Part shown: piece by piece, positions 37,295-49,595 of the stretch
Numbering within the stretch: the first letter of the stretch is position 1
Layout: each line of letters starts with the position of its first letter
NCBI GenBank assembly: GCA_030374765.1
Contig: JARGXX010000100.1
Location: forward strand, 1,674,001-1,738,000
Length of the DNA: 64,000 bases
Direction: 5' to 3'
Origin: Agarophyton chilense
Lineage: Eukaryota > Rhodophyta > Florideophyceae > Gracilariales > Gracilariaceae
Program-made: the position numbers and the translations under genes
The notes under the pieces: model-generated
What the model was told of the DNA's origin: nothing
The model's database searches: none
The model's input: the letters and a program-made list of their open reading frames with translations, nothing else

Positions 37295-39457
37295 TTAAAG
37301 AGGGAGGATTTGCCTCGCGTCGCCCCTTTTAGAGTTTTCCGATGGGGTTTCCGTTTCTTCCTGAAAATTAGATTCCTCTTCGGAGTCGTCCCTAGGATCT
37401 ACGATGGCGTGGAACAGTAGGGCTTTGGTTATAGTATCCGAAGGCGTGACATAGCGTGAGCTTCCAGGGGACCCTGTGGTTCGTTGCTGGGCCCTGTTAA
37501 ACATTCCTTCGGATCTCCGCATCCGGTAATTCTCTTCCCTTACGTCTGGGAGGTTTTGACGTGCGTCCTCAGGAAGATACCTCGTGCAGTCATAAATTTG
37601 GGCCATGGGAAGGCAGAGAAAGCAAGCCCTTGGGGAGGGAAGAAAAACGTCGTGGCGGGGCGCAAAGGGAGAATACCTGGGTGTGGGTGGTCCAGTGGTC
37701 GCTGTAGCTCCCTGGGAGGTATATGATGGGGGCCCGGACGGAGGAGCACTGAAATTGACAGCGAGAACATCTCCCGAATCGGGGTAATAAAGTGATGCAT
37801 CCATGTCCGAATCCATGTAGCTAACCACATGGGCTTGGTTGGGTTTATGCAATGGAGGTGCGTGTCTTCTGGATATATCAGCGTTTCGCCTGGAAGTCCT
37901 GTAGGTTTTGCCAGAACCTTCAGCATAAGTAACGATCCTTCGAAAGTAGTATTGGGGGCTTTCCGTGTGGTAGTTGCGGACATGTGTCCGAATGGGAGGG
38001 AGTAGTCCCGTGATGAAGTGACGTTTAAGCGGTTCTTCGGAGAATACGATTCTACATTGGTAAGCCTTCTTCCATAGATCGTCTGCCCAAGCCGATTCGG
38101 TCATGTTGGAGCTCTGCTTAAAGAATATTACTTCCTGGTGGGCATCCATTATATCGTCATTCGTAGCGTAAGTTTCCAAGAGGTAATGAACAACCTGTGC
38201 ATATGACATCAGGAGCTCACGGTCTTGAGCATTCACGAGGTCAGTTGTACCAGATATCCTCGAAACCACTCGGTCACGCCCCTATCCTGTAAGGAAGAAT
38301 TGAAAAAGGTAAAGAGCGGCGCCCTCGTGGACACCGTTCTTATCACAGGCCGTATTGAACAAACTGAGAAACCTAGGGACTGCAATGGGATAGGAATCCG
38401 TTGTAATGGTTCGTTGCATCCATGCGGCCCATTTGGCGACTCTTCGCGCCACTGAACCAGAATATTTCGGGGACCTGTTGGCCATCTGGTAATTGCGGTA
38501 GTCTAGAACCTTAAGGAGAAGTTTGTTGGTTGTTGTCAGTGGTTTGAGGCCTCGAACAGCAGCCTCATCCACCTCCGAGTCGGTCGTTTCGGTCGAGGCC
38601 GATTCGGAATCACTCGTGACCAAATGATCTCTTCTTTTACTCTTTCTGTTCTTCTTTTTCCTGCGGTTACTTCTTTTCTTTCCAGCGGAATAGAGACCGA
38701 AAGGATCGATATCTCAATCAGATCCGATGGAGCCCTGAGGTCGCTGTACCTCAGATTGTTCTTTGGGTAGGGCAATCTGTCTCTCATCTAGACGCGGAGT
38801 CGTCTCTCTTCTGCTCCTAGATTGTCCTTACATTGGGTTTTCGTGATGGTGTTCCCGGCGCGGGGCGGGTAATACTGCCACTCCTGGGCGTTTGGTAGGG
38901 GGTTGCCATATGAAATCCGGACGGTTGAATTGGGGGGTGGTCCTAAGGACCACGTTGCCTGACTGGCTGGTGACTGCTCCGTGAACTGCCTGAACGAGGG
39001 AGTCTATGAATAGCTCAGACTCCATGGCTTTGGGGACGATTCACGTAACGAGGTAATCCGTAAGGTCAGCGATTGCCGTAGAGAGTCGCATGTCCACAAT
39101 TGAATCCACGTGGGCTGGAATGAGCTCACCGAGACGGGGCCCAAGAAGGTCGGCAAGCCCGCCGGGAATGTTCTTGTTAATTCCTTCGGTCTTACGGGGT
39201 TCTACTTGTGTTGTTTCTGGCCTAGAAGTGGCCCTGGTGAGTCGTTCTTTTAAACGCGCTGCTACCGTGGGTTCTCGGCGAATCCTTTCAGGATCGTCCA
39301 GAGAAGTCAGTACTCCTTGCGGCTTGCTTCTCGTGCTCGTACGGTCGCTAACATCATCAACCTTAGGTTCAGGCAACATCCTCGGCGTTGCAGTGGCAAC
39401 TGTTAATGCTGCGGGAGTCCTATGCTCTGGTCGGTTGGGTGTGTTTTCTGCGTCCAT
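37295..39457 (-). pseudogene. Gag region of C2 (right copy)
   Basis: This is the structural (capsid) polyprotein region of a Ty3/gypsy element. The N-terminal part is hydrophilic and proline/arginine-rich. The central capsid-like part includes GLKPL, a W....RTI.TDSYPIAV segment and an Y.Q.V.YLLETYATND segment that align with the C1 gag (LKPLKPTNPLYRTLL; YLLRSYATNS). Only a weak cysteine knuckle trace is seen (CFLCLPMAQ). It is more than 99% identical to the left copy at 25,411-27,540, much closer than the rest of the arms. Broken. Confidence 0.7.
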
Positions 39458-39582
39458 AATGGCGGTTGCTTCTGTAATTTTGGTCTGTTGGGGAGTTAAT
39501 CCAAAGTTTAGAATCCGGATGTTTTTTCGTTGCAGTGGCCCGTTCAATTATTCGTAGAGGATTTTAAGTCGGGAAACCAGAA

Positions 39583-40028
39583 TGTAACGCAATGACTGGT
39601 TGGTCAACGTACGGGTCTCGACCAGTGGTAGCGTGCTAGAGCGGGTCCTAAGGTTCGAATCCTTGACGACGCTAATCCCAGAGTACTTGCTGCGATGGGC
39701 TAGCGTTTACTGTGTAGTCGTACAGGTCGGAGCTACGGAAACGATTGCTTGGAGACCAATTGGTGAAACGATTATACCAAAGGGGGTTATTTAGTATTCT
39801 AACGGTGCCTACCTTACTCTATGGGAGAAGCGTCACTCGAGCCAAGTAAAGAGTACAAGCGGGGCACTGGGTTCTCCCTGGCACTGTAATGCTAATCTAT
39901 TACACTAATTAAAATAAATTGATAACCTAAATCAGTCCAACTGAGGTCGGCCAGTCCACGTGGCATCTGTCAGTTCCCTCAGGGCCCTGCGGTTTACAGA
40001 GCTCAACCGTCATCGTTGCTCCTTCACA
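39583..40028 (-). repeat. C2 5' LTR (446 bp)
   Basis: On the coding strand it opens TGTGAAGGAGC and closes GTTACA. The primer-binding site follows at 39,566-39,579. CTGTT lies directly outside at 40,029-40,033. On the opposite (plus) strand it contains an A-box-like CTCGACCAGTGGTA (39,617-39,630) and a perfect B-box GGTTCGAATCC (39,652-39,662). Confidence 0.8.
39606..39677 (+). other. tRNA-like segment with A/B-box motifs inside the C2 LTR
   Basis: CCAGTGGTAGCG resembles a tRNA D-arm/A-box. GGTTCGAATCC is an exact match to the tRNA B-box consensus, and the surrounding TAAGG-loop-CCTTG forms a 5-bp T-stem. The spacing between arms is shorter than in a real tRNA and no acceptor stem pairs, so it is tRNA-derived or tRNA-like and not a tRNA gene. 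It is antisense to the element and is mirrored at about 25,191-25,262. Confidence 0.5.
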
Positions 40029-40400
40029 CTGTTGGGTCTAATGCGAGGACGGATGTCTGTTTCCGCTACACAATGGTTTATGCGTCGCTCTTGTGGAGAA
40101 CACTGAGGAAGGCAATTTTGGCTAGCTCCTGGAGCTGATGCTACAGAAACCGGTTCTGGAAGTAAACACTATTTTTTTGACAGTGTTGTCGGCCAAAAGA
40201 AAAAAGTGGGGTGTGTTGGACTACATCCTCTCCGAAAAGACGGCAGAGAAAAGAACATGGCCCTCAACCGGTCTACACTACCTCGTCTGATGACCCTTTG
40301 GGGAATTTGCAGACTGGTTGCGAATGCAAGGGGTTATATCGGTTGGAATTATTCAATTTCTGACACCTTCTTTAGTTTTTTTCTTTCGGACATGACAGAG
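40029..40400 (+). mobile_element. Ty1/copia remnant flanking C2 (right arm)
   Basis: It begins with the CTGTT target duplication. The first ~80 bases continue the copia tail that ends at 30,072 (an L.L.RG....A..WFMRR pattern). Beyond about 40,110 the sequence may be copia LTR or unrelated; I could not place an LTR edge. It mirrors 24,480-24,839. Confidence 0.45.
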
Positions 40401-40579
40401 GCAAATTGAAGAGGCGTAGGCTCGAAGGGACGCCAAGAGCGCGTAAAAGCTACAGTATTCATACCCAATGAAAACGCCCTTATTAAGTGATTTGTATCTT
40501 TCTCTGTGTGTTTCTGGACTGCTTCAATGAAGAAGGCGATGCAGAAGCATAGGAAGACGAGCTTCTGAACCATTTAACT

Positions 40580-43500
40580 CCTTCCTACTATAATCATTCT
40601 ACCCCTACATTTACCTTCAACCCATCCAGTAGTCTCAACTTCCGCGCTTTACGGTTTCTTCTAGTCAATCAGCTTTAGTCCGACAACACGCATGTATCGG
40701 TTAAATTTGCGAAAAAGCAAGCGATCTGGTCGCGAAACGGCGAAAGTGAGAGATCATATCAATTGTTTGAAGATTTGACTCGATGGTCTTATGGTTTCTG
40801 GAAAGGATCCAATACTTTTGTTCGAGTTCCTGAGTCGATTTAATGCCGAAACCAACACTTTAGAAAAAAGTAAAGCTCACATATTCGTGCCTCTTCCAAA
40901 TTTCCTAATTGCATTTTTTTAGAGCAATACAGCGCTTTGAGTGGTAGTACATTTGATGAAAGTAAAGTCACCAGTCGGGCAGAAGCTGTGAAGTTTCTTT
41001 TGCGAAGTTATGACACGTCGAACTCAATTTGAAAAACTATCCTGAATCACAGGGATGTTTTTCAGAGTTTTTGTGAAAAAATTTTGAATACAGTTCAAGA
41101 CTGAACAATGCAGCGACCCGTTGTGGAAATGTTTATTCTACTGATGATAAGATGAGGCTATTCGTCGATGAATTGAATCCCACTATCGAGTCATTCGTAG
41201 CACGTCATCGGGAGAATCATGCTCGTGTTAGCTTTTTGGAATCAGTGCAGTATGCACAGGCTGAGGTCGAAGCCGTTCGTGCTCATGGCGATGGGAAACT
41301 TCACTTAGAATCGTACCCCCTTATAGCGAAAGTTCCCTAACAAACTGTTAAGCGAAGCAAATTATTGTATCTGGAATCGGAAGAAGACTCGTTCGTCTCG
41401 ATGCATACATCACATCATGCAAGCCAGCCCATGGAGGACTCACTTCATTATTTGGACGACTCAGAAGGTTCTGTACCTCCTACGGAATTTCTTTTTATTG
41501 AATCTTTTAAGGAGGATAATATGCTTTCTATGGAGCAGCGCCAAAAAGCTCAGAGAGGTAATGCCATCGTCTCGCGCACGGTAGGACTCACTTCGAAGAT
41601 ACCAGGATGGGTTGATACCCGTGGACAAAATCAGGCTCATCTGAGAATGAACAGGGACTGTCTGATGTGCTACAATTGCTAGGGAAGACACTATCTGTCA
41701 TCGATATTTACCCTATCCGTTAGGGAGCTACATCGAGCTGCCCTGAATTATACATCCCTCTCAACGGCACAGCGCACCTGTGTACTAGGTCAGTCATAGT
41801 GAAAGGCCAAAGTGTGGGGTATTTCCGATCATTCCCGAAAGAGTCCCACTGGAATTTGGAACACTGAAGCATCATAGGCCGCCGCATTTCTAGATGGAAG
41901 TAACTCCAAGATGGCGAAAAAGAACTACGCTCGTACAGGAACCTAAATTTAGACGCTCCCAGAGTGTCGGTTGTGATCAAGACAAGAACGCCGACCGAGA
42001 AAGTGACATCGCCTCGCTTCGAAAAAGTTCAACAGAAGGTCTTTATGAGGTCTTATAGATATTTGGATGTCACCAAACGAGTACAGCTCGACTGTATATT
42101 TGAAAGCCTTTGGAGACGATATGTGTGTCCAACAAAAAAGACTGAGTACTTTATGTTCATGGCTCATAAAAATTACAAGGTCAATGACCACAGGCTTGTC
42201 TCAATCACTGTAATCACACAAACTCGCTGACTTGAATACCGGAACCGGTCCAAACTTTATCAGATTGTGTGATATGCGAACCGAAGACCAAAATCGAATC
42301 CAAAAGGCACGGGTACCTGACATCTGGGATGAAAATAAAAGACCGAGAAAATCTCTTGGAACTGTACCACTTGCCGCTCGGTTAGAAAACCATGCTTCGA
42401 TGTTATTGTTTATCGTGTGCTTCACGTTAGCGGCACCAGTCGTTTTTATATGTGGAACGGTCAGAATGGCCAGATTGTCGCTACTGAACATCACATAGAC
42501 GTAATACCGAGTACCAGACCCATTTCTCCATGGTTTTATCGGAAAGGCCCGCGTACACGTCAGATCGCACAAACACAAGTTGACTGCGTGCTAGAGAAGG
42601 AAATTATTGAATCAGCTCAATCAGCTTGGGCGTCTCTAATGGTATTTGCTCTCAAATAAAATGGTACTTCTCGCTTTTGCGTTGATTAACACAAAATGAA
42701 TGCAATAACTACAAGGGATGTACACATGTTACCGTGCTTGGATGAGTGTATCGACAGTCCTGGAGAAGCCAATGCGTTTACTAAGCTGAACGCAAATTGG
42801 GGATACTTTCAAGTGCCCATTACCTTTAAAGACCAAGATAAAACTTCATTCGCCTGTTATTCAGGACTGTATCGCTTTAAGTGAGCACCATTTGGTTTAA
42901 AATATGCTCCTGCGACGTTTGAGTGCGCTATCGATATTATCTTGTCGCGCTACAAGTGGAAAACATGCTTCGTCCATTTAGCTGACATCATTGCCTTCAA
43001 AAACAATATTGAAGATAACTTGATAGATGTGGAGGGGATCCTGGAGAAGCTAAATGCGATTGAAACTACCTTGAAGATCAAGAAAAGAGAATGGTTTTCA
43101 AACCAAGTGAAGTATCTGGGAAACAACATCGGACCAGAAACGCTGGAAATAGAAGAAGTTCAAACCGTTTCAATTCGTAAGGCGAAATCTCAGAGAACGC
43201 AGACCCAATAAAGAGACTTTCTGAGGCTTTGTAACATCTAAAGAAGAGTTGTAACGCGTGTTTCGAATGTCGAAGCGCCTCTGAATGCATTACTGAAGAA
43301 AGGACACCTGTAGTATTAAATTAGTTTGGAACTTACATCCGAGACAGAAGCCTTCGAGTAGTTAATGCGAATGCAGACATCGGGAACTGTTTTATTACTT
43401 CTGAAAACGGATCTTTCCTATTTCGTCGACAGGGACAAACATGATTATCAGGTAGGGTGTGCATTTTTTCGAACGCGTGTAGATGGCAGACGATACTTTA

Positions 43501-46500
43501 TTGGATAATGGTAGCGGCCATTGCATCACATAGAGAAAAACAAATAAATATCAGAAAAGGCATGCCTTTCTTTCGGTATGGGCGGTAACCACCCTACAAT
43601 CTTATTTCCAAGAAGTACAGTTTACTGTCAATACCGATCAGTCATGTTTGAGGTGGCTCATATCCATTGCGAACCCTTTGGAACGGTCAATGCGATGGGG
43701 TTAACAGCTTTCCGAATCTCACTTCACGGTCAACTACAAGAACGGAATTTCAAACGTTCTTGCTGACGCATATCGTGATTCGAAACCTTAGTCGAAATCC
43801 AATTGGAAATCGATGATGGTATACCATTTTGGGTAAGAAAGACTTCGAAAACGAAAGATATAAAAGAAGAGAACACCACGGAGGAAGAAGATTACGCTTT
43901 TGATTTACCGGTGACTCAAACTACGAACACGGATCCCGGAGATCAACTGGAACGAGTAACTTTTGAAGAGCTTTTCGTGAACAGGTCACAATCGCCTCCT
44001 GCGCGGCTTTTTGCTCGCGTTTTAACGGCGGGGGGGAATAGATACCTTTTTGTCTTGATGATCGAGGAGTTTTTGTTCGAACCGTCGAAGTGCATGACCA
44101 AATCGTGATACCACACGTTCTGGAGAACAGAGCACTTCAATTGGCTCACTACTCACAGTTGTTTCGTGATCCAAAAGAGACGAAGCTATATTCAACCTCA
44201 GAATGGATTTCTATTGGCTAACTATGGCAATGGATTGTCATGCGATATCAAACTTGTGCGCAGCATGCACTTGAAATCAAGATAATATATGGAAGAAGAA
44301 GATGCCACTGAAGTTATTTTTGCCAATAGCGCCTATACAGTATGTCACTATTTATATACTCAAAGAACTGATTCGCTCGAAGCGAGGAAACAGATACCTT
44401 TTGGAAACTACTAATCGCTTCTCTAAGCCGGTCAAAACTGTTCTGCTGAAATGGATCACAGCTACCATGATAGCACCAGAGTTTATCCCCCACTGGGTTA
44501 ACTAATACGGACCACAGAATGCTCAGCTCTCAGAGAATGGTAGGCAACTTGTTGCAAGCTTCTTTCAAGATGCATGCAAGATACTTGAAATTAGTAAATT
44601 GTTCACCGCGACGTATCATGTGCAATAGAACGGGCAGTTATAACGGTATAACAGTACTCTACTCGCCGCACTACGGCACTTCATCGCTTTACACAGGATG
44701 GAGTAGGTTGTTTATAAAGAAACGCTTTGCTACGCGTAAAATACGCAGGATTATTCGAGTACGAAGCTAACGCCATTAGAGCTGGTTGTATCAAGCCTCT
44801 CATCTGCTTTTCCGATTAAGATCCGCTCGGACAGAGCCGAAGATGAGGACATGCAGATGCCGGCTCAGTTTCACGTACACTGAAGGGACAACCTTCGTAA
44901 ACGCACTATACACGCTTCAACCCGGCGATACAAGCGCAATCACGACGCGTCAGTGCAGTGCGCCCACCGAGATATCCTAGTTGGAGGACAACTCTTCGTG
45001 AGAATTGAAATGAAGAATAACCGTTAAACCGGAGAAAAAAAGGAACGAAAACGCCATCATAAGATAGTGCTCGTCGCAAGATGACTGCATGAAGTTGCTG
45101 AAGTCGACAAGAACACGGTTGTTATCCGAAGGGATGAAAAGGCTGAGCACATTACATGCGATAGGGTGGTGAGTGCTCCAAGTTCAACTTTGGCTTGCGT
45201 TGTGCCGAGCCTTGAAGCTGATGTGCAGCAAAAAGATCTGACTCTTGTGACTACTGCGGCGCAAGCACCACTGAAGAGTCAACTAGGCGTCTGCAAACTT
45301 GCCACCGAAGAACGAAATTAACTCAAAAATATTGCAACGTGGGCGGCACGATCCGGAGAACTGGCCCATACCATCAGTAAGCGGCCCGCTGCTACACGGC
45401 ACATCAGTGGGTGAAATGTTGGATTTCGGAGGTCGGATGGGAGCAGATTTGGCTACAGGAGTCATGAGCACGAAGCGAGCTGCATCTCGCACATCACGCC
45501 ACGTTCAAGTAAAAAATTCCGACAAGGTCGAGAGAGGAGTGAGAAGAAAGCTTCATTTCAAGATGGTCGTCCACCTCGCGTCGTGAAACCATCAACAGGA
45601 GAAACGAAGGTCGCAACTGTTACGCTACCTGAAGTAGCGCATAACGAGGACAACGCTGAAATGAGCAGGAATGCTTCACTCCTCTGATGGAAAGACACGG
45701 ATGTCATTGGAAAACCGAAGAAATCTCATTAGGAGAAACGAGATCTCGATGTCGAGGGTAATGGAGTTGAGGTTAAAAGACCAGAGTTTATTTTCAAGGT
45801 TTTATCGGCTGATTCCACGCTGGAGGACGCCGCGCAAAAGAGAATATGCCACACTTCCAGCGCTAAGATTAGGGTAGGATCAAAATTGCTCTCAAAGTCA
45901 GAAGAAAGGCGTACAGTGAGAAGAGACACAGCTTCATCGCCGAAAGAACCTGATAAACCGAGTGTTGAGTTGGAGATCTCGGCCGAAACGAGAAGGTCAC
46001 GGGAATCCAGAAGACTGACCCTGAGACACCAAGAAGTTTTCAAACCAGATGATGGCCGTAACGGGACACCAGATACCTCAACGGAGCAATCAATCACCGA
46101 GCGCACTCGCTCAGGTATACAAGAAGTACGTACTGCAGGACTTGATAACAGGAGCGCTGTCTTGGCCTCAAAGCCACTTAATAATGGCGATGAGTACGTT
46201 ATCCAACGAATCATATGCAATTGATAGCACGCTAGCGACCACATTTTCCTTTTTAGGATACGATGGTACGGGCATCGGCCCGGGTATGATACACGAGAGC
46301 CCATACATCACTTATCACGATCTCACGTGTCATTGTACCGTAGAAAGGCTAAGGTCGATACCCCACACAATACTGATGAAGCTCTCATTGGTATGATGGT
46401 CTCAGGAAAGCCTGATTTAATTTAATTCCTGAGCGGATAAGAAGTGAATTGAAGTATCATGAAGAGAAAGAAAAAAATTAGAGAATCACAGAATAAAAGA

Positions 46501-47190
46501 AAAATAAGAGTAAAAAGTACATGGAAGCAGAATTGAAGGAGTATATCTCAAGGCTATACCGCTGGACGGTCCACTGTAGTACAACGGGGGTGCAACCTCA
46601 CAGGCTTGGAGCACCAGGGTGGTTCCAAATCGAGGAGTGCAATAGACTCAGTATCTGCTGTCGGTCGACTTGAATGGCCTCGGGAGGAATCCCAGATTCT
46701 TCGAGGAACCGCCTGAGAATATCGAGTTTCGCATTTTGGGACGGGACCACCAACTGTCCGGGTTCGTACGCAGGACGCTGCATCTCAACTTTCTTTGTTG
46801 ATTCGCGACGCATCCGCTGGTACACTAATCGCGGGAAATTTTTGCAGGCTTCTGCCATAATTTTGGAGCCAAAGCAGCTAACCACGTTGTCCGGAATCAC
46901 ACAGTGGCTGAGCCAGTCGCTCGTTTATAGCAAATACCACGGAATATCGTCAGAAATTCGATCAGAGACTATGTATTGTGCAATGAGATGTTCGCCGCGG
47001 CTATTGGCGAGGTAGACCCAGAGAGCACGAGTGAAAAGCGCAGTGTGCTGCACATGGTTACGTCTGACGAGGTCTGCATTGTGCGGAAAGTTCTGACTCG
47101 CAGACGATGATGGTGGCAGATCGGCTGCTGTGGGAGAAATATATGGTGGGCTAGTACCCGAGAAAGAAGCGGGAAATGGCACTGTTAGTG
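40580..47190 (+). mobile_element. Right copy of decayed chromovirus C3, plus strand
   Basis: Mirror of 17,680-24,290. Gag trace (about 40,650-41,340, ending FVARHRENHARVSFLE), zinc-knuckle trace (CLMCYNC, about 41,670), protease (about 41,960-42,400), reverse transcriptase (NWGYFQVP, about 42,800; about 42,960-43,200), integrase (about 43,800-44,760), hydrophilic tail and chromodomain-like remnant (about 46,180-46,340). Gene order and residues follow C1 closely, so C3 is an older relative of it. Many breaks. The antisense ORF is at 46,598-47,182 on the minus strand. Confidence 0.7.
46598..47182 (-). pseudogene. Antisense accessory ORF (aORF) remnant of C3, right arm
   Basis: Mirror of the ORF at 17,686-18,270, with about nine residue differences in the sampled 185. 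The same proline-rich start, DW...VIPDNV block, LVYQRM block and C-terminal FLEESGIPP block are present. Broken and internally shortened as in the left arm. Confidence 0.6.
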
Positions 47191-48300
47191 ATCTCGGAGT
47201 AGAACGTCTCGAAGAGCTTGTTATGTGATGATGTATTGGATCATAAGGGTCGTCCTACAACGTTTGTGAATGCACCACATAGCGGAGATTTCTCATCTAG
47301 AATTCCGCAGATTTTAAAAGAAGACTCAAAGAACGGTCAAGATGAGATGCAACACTTTGAAATTTTTTTGAGATCGGGAAGCCAGAGTGAAAGCCCGCTG
47401 CCGATACCTTTTTTGTTCTTGTGTTGCAAGTGCTCTGCGCCTGACAAAAGGCATCTGTAGCATTCAGTTATAGGCACTCATAATCTATTCTTGGTACAGT
47501 ACTCGATAACGAGATCATATGAGAAGAATTCATCAGGGAAAATTTGAAATTTAGGATTGCTTTAACAGCACTGTAATTCTGTACGCTGGCACGATGTGAC
47601 CGCCAAATAATTCATTTATTTATTTCAAAGTAATCACTTTGTGGCACACCACATTGTAGACATTACAGTACAGTAGCTCCGTTGCCTCTTGGCTCAATAT
47701 ATGGCGATTGGCTCCGGATGAAAAAGGCAAAGGCCAACCAACAAACCAACTAACCACTATCTAGGTGCTCGCTAGAAATCCTATTGTCTCCATCTACTAA
47801 AAAGCACCTTTACTCTCTGTGTTAAGCGCATTTGTGCTATAACTCCTGATTCGAGGATATTTTTTCCTTTCGCGATGTATACTGCTTTCTTTTTTTTGGA
47901 ATATGTGTTGTTCTTGTTTTTTTTGTTCTTTGTTTATGTGCACACTGGTTTTCGAGCCGGTCTTTTAAGTTTAGCATTCCGCTGTATTTGGAACATTGTC
48001 TCGTGTCTACACGCATTGTCACTTTTCGCAGGCTTCTCTGATCATTCCCTTTCACACACCTTCTTCCGCTTATCGAAAAAGTTGCTGGCAAGGCGAACCC
48101 AGGAATCTGTGGTGTTGTAAGTGGACATCTAACAGCCATCAAGATACTTACAGTCTCTCATAGAATACTACAAGTAAAAAAAACACAGACGCTAATGGTA
48201 AAAGCAGTTCTCGTTAAGACTCATGGTGTGTAAGTCTATCGCACAGAAAGCAGTCTACTTTTTGCAGAGGAATGTTGAAGATAATTTATTGAAGAACATG
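47191..48300. other. AT-rich block between C3 and G1 (right arm)
   Basis: Mirror of 16,571-17,680. It has no recognisable protein and probably holds the outer parts of C3 and G1. The segment 47,660-48,170 is essentially identical to the left arm. Confidence 0.5.
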
Positions 48301-48634
48301 TGTGATGCACTCGGACAAACGCATAACCTCAAAAGGGATCCGAGTCCGTTTTGAGTGAACAGCAGGCCACGCAACAACTAGGCTAGGTAGCATGAAACCA
48401 ATGGCTGGGTAGCAGTAGTGAGTCAAGTCCTTCTCCACTAAGGAGTCGGATGCAGTACTTAAAGCGCAACAAACTGGCCTGCTTTACTAAAACAGTTCAT
48501 TGAACTTTTTCTCTACTGACCCTCTGGTCACCACAGTGATCACTAGCCTAATTCCGTGAGGCTCATTCGTTTTTACTTAGTATATTTGTTCGACCACCGT
48601 CATTTCGAATGCTTCGCCATCTATCGCGAACAAT

Positions 48635-49500
48635 GTGGAAACCGAACTCATTGTTTTGCAGCAACCGTCCTCTGTATCTTTTTCTCTAGCGCATCCACGT
48701 CTCTTCAAAACAGATGCAGCTTCTGTCCGTCATTTTCTTCGAACCTGTGACCAGTACGCCAAAGAAGTCACAGCCCGCGCACTCGAATTGGCTGTCGTTG
48801 ACTCCACTACTACGGAACCTGTTCGTCCAGTAAATATCAGCTGCTGCGTTCACGCAGACTGGTTGGAGTCGACTATTCAACTTGGCTACATCTCAAAAGT
48901 TACGAAGACTTCAGAACTGTCAGAGACAGCTTTGCGAAGGTACCTGGAACAAAACGCTGAGGACGATAAGGACTCGTTCAGTCGTTCCACAGTCAACTAT
49001 CTAATCGAGAAACATTTGAAAATGGATATGTTTGATTTCTCTTCTCCCTCCCGAATGGAACAACTGTTTACAAGCTACATGTCATTGCTTCGTAACAATG
49101 GTATGAATTGGCTCATTTAAGACATTCCAAACACTTTAGTTTTGCACATAGTCTCTGCCGTTCGCCCAAAGACTTTGCAGCGATGCCTGGAGACGGATTT
49201 GGATCTGGGGCACTGCACATACAGGAAAGAATTTCGAGGTTTTATGAAGCATGAGCTTTCAGTTGCTGACGCTTTCCAAGTTGTAGACAACGGCCCTATA
49301 AGGCAAAGAACCACTCGCAGTCGTAGCGAACCAGAAAGCTGCGCCAATGCACCTGGAGAAAGGACGCGGGAGTCAGTTGACATATAGGATTCCTCCCAAA
49401 ATAATCGACGTTACAGATCTAAACGCCCTTCACCTTTTTGCATTCACCCGCCATGCAAGGCGAATAGGCGCCGTCATTGGATAGAAGATTGTGATTTGGC
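48635..49500 (+). pseudogene. Gag region of G1
   Basis: Structural polyprotein region. Early sequence has LFKTDAASVRHFLRTCDQY and later VRPKTLQRCLETDLDLG, followed by an arginine- and serine-rich linker. At about 49,437-49,495 a zinc knuckle of unusual spacing, CIHPPCKANRRRHWIEDC (CX4CX6HX4C), is visible. From memory this spacing and the residues around it are typical of gypsy elements in oomycetes. Mirrored on the minus strand near 16,290-15,380. Broken. Confidence 0.65.
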
Positions 49501-49595
49501 AAACGAATTAGAGAAGAAGGCGGTGATCGAAAAGATAAAGACCCGGAAGGCAGCAGACGGATCTTCAAGGTCAAGCAGAAGATTATCAGAGCATA

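Larger units (their letters stand above)
30073..40028 (-). mobile_element. Full-length but decayed chromovirus C2, minus strand
   Basis: An almost 10-kb Ty3/gypsy element with both ends present. LTRs lie at 39,583-40,028 and 30,073-30,518 (446 bp each), flanked by the 5-bp target duplication CTGTT. Order on the minus strand is 5' LTR, primer site, gag, protease, reverse transcriptase, RNase H, integrase, chromodomain remnant, then the antisense ORF (plus strand) and 3' LTR. I estimate about 60-65 mismatches between LTRs (about 14%), so insertion is old. The coding regions have many breaks (more than ten). Its gag-protease half forms the inner end of the right palindrome arm. Confidence 0.85.

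Noticed and set aside
39606-39677. A functional tRNA gene
   Set aside because: The B-box and T-arm are good, but the A-box to B-box spacing is too short, no anticodon arm is convincing and the acceptor ends do not pair.
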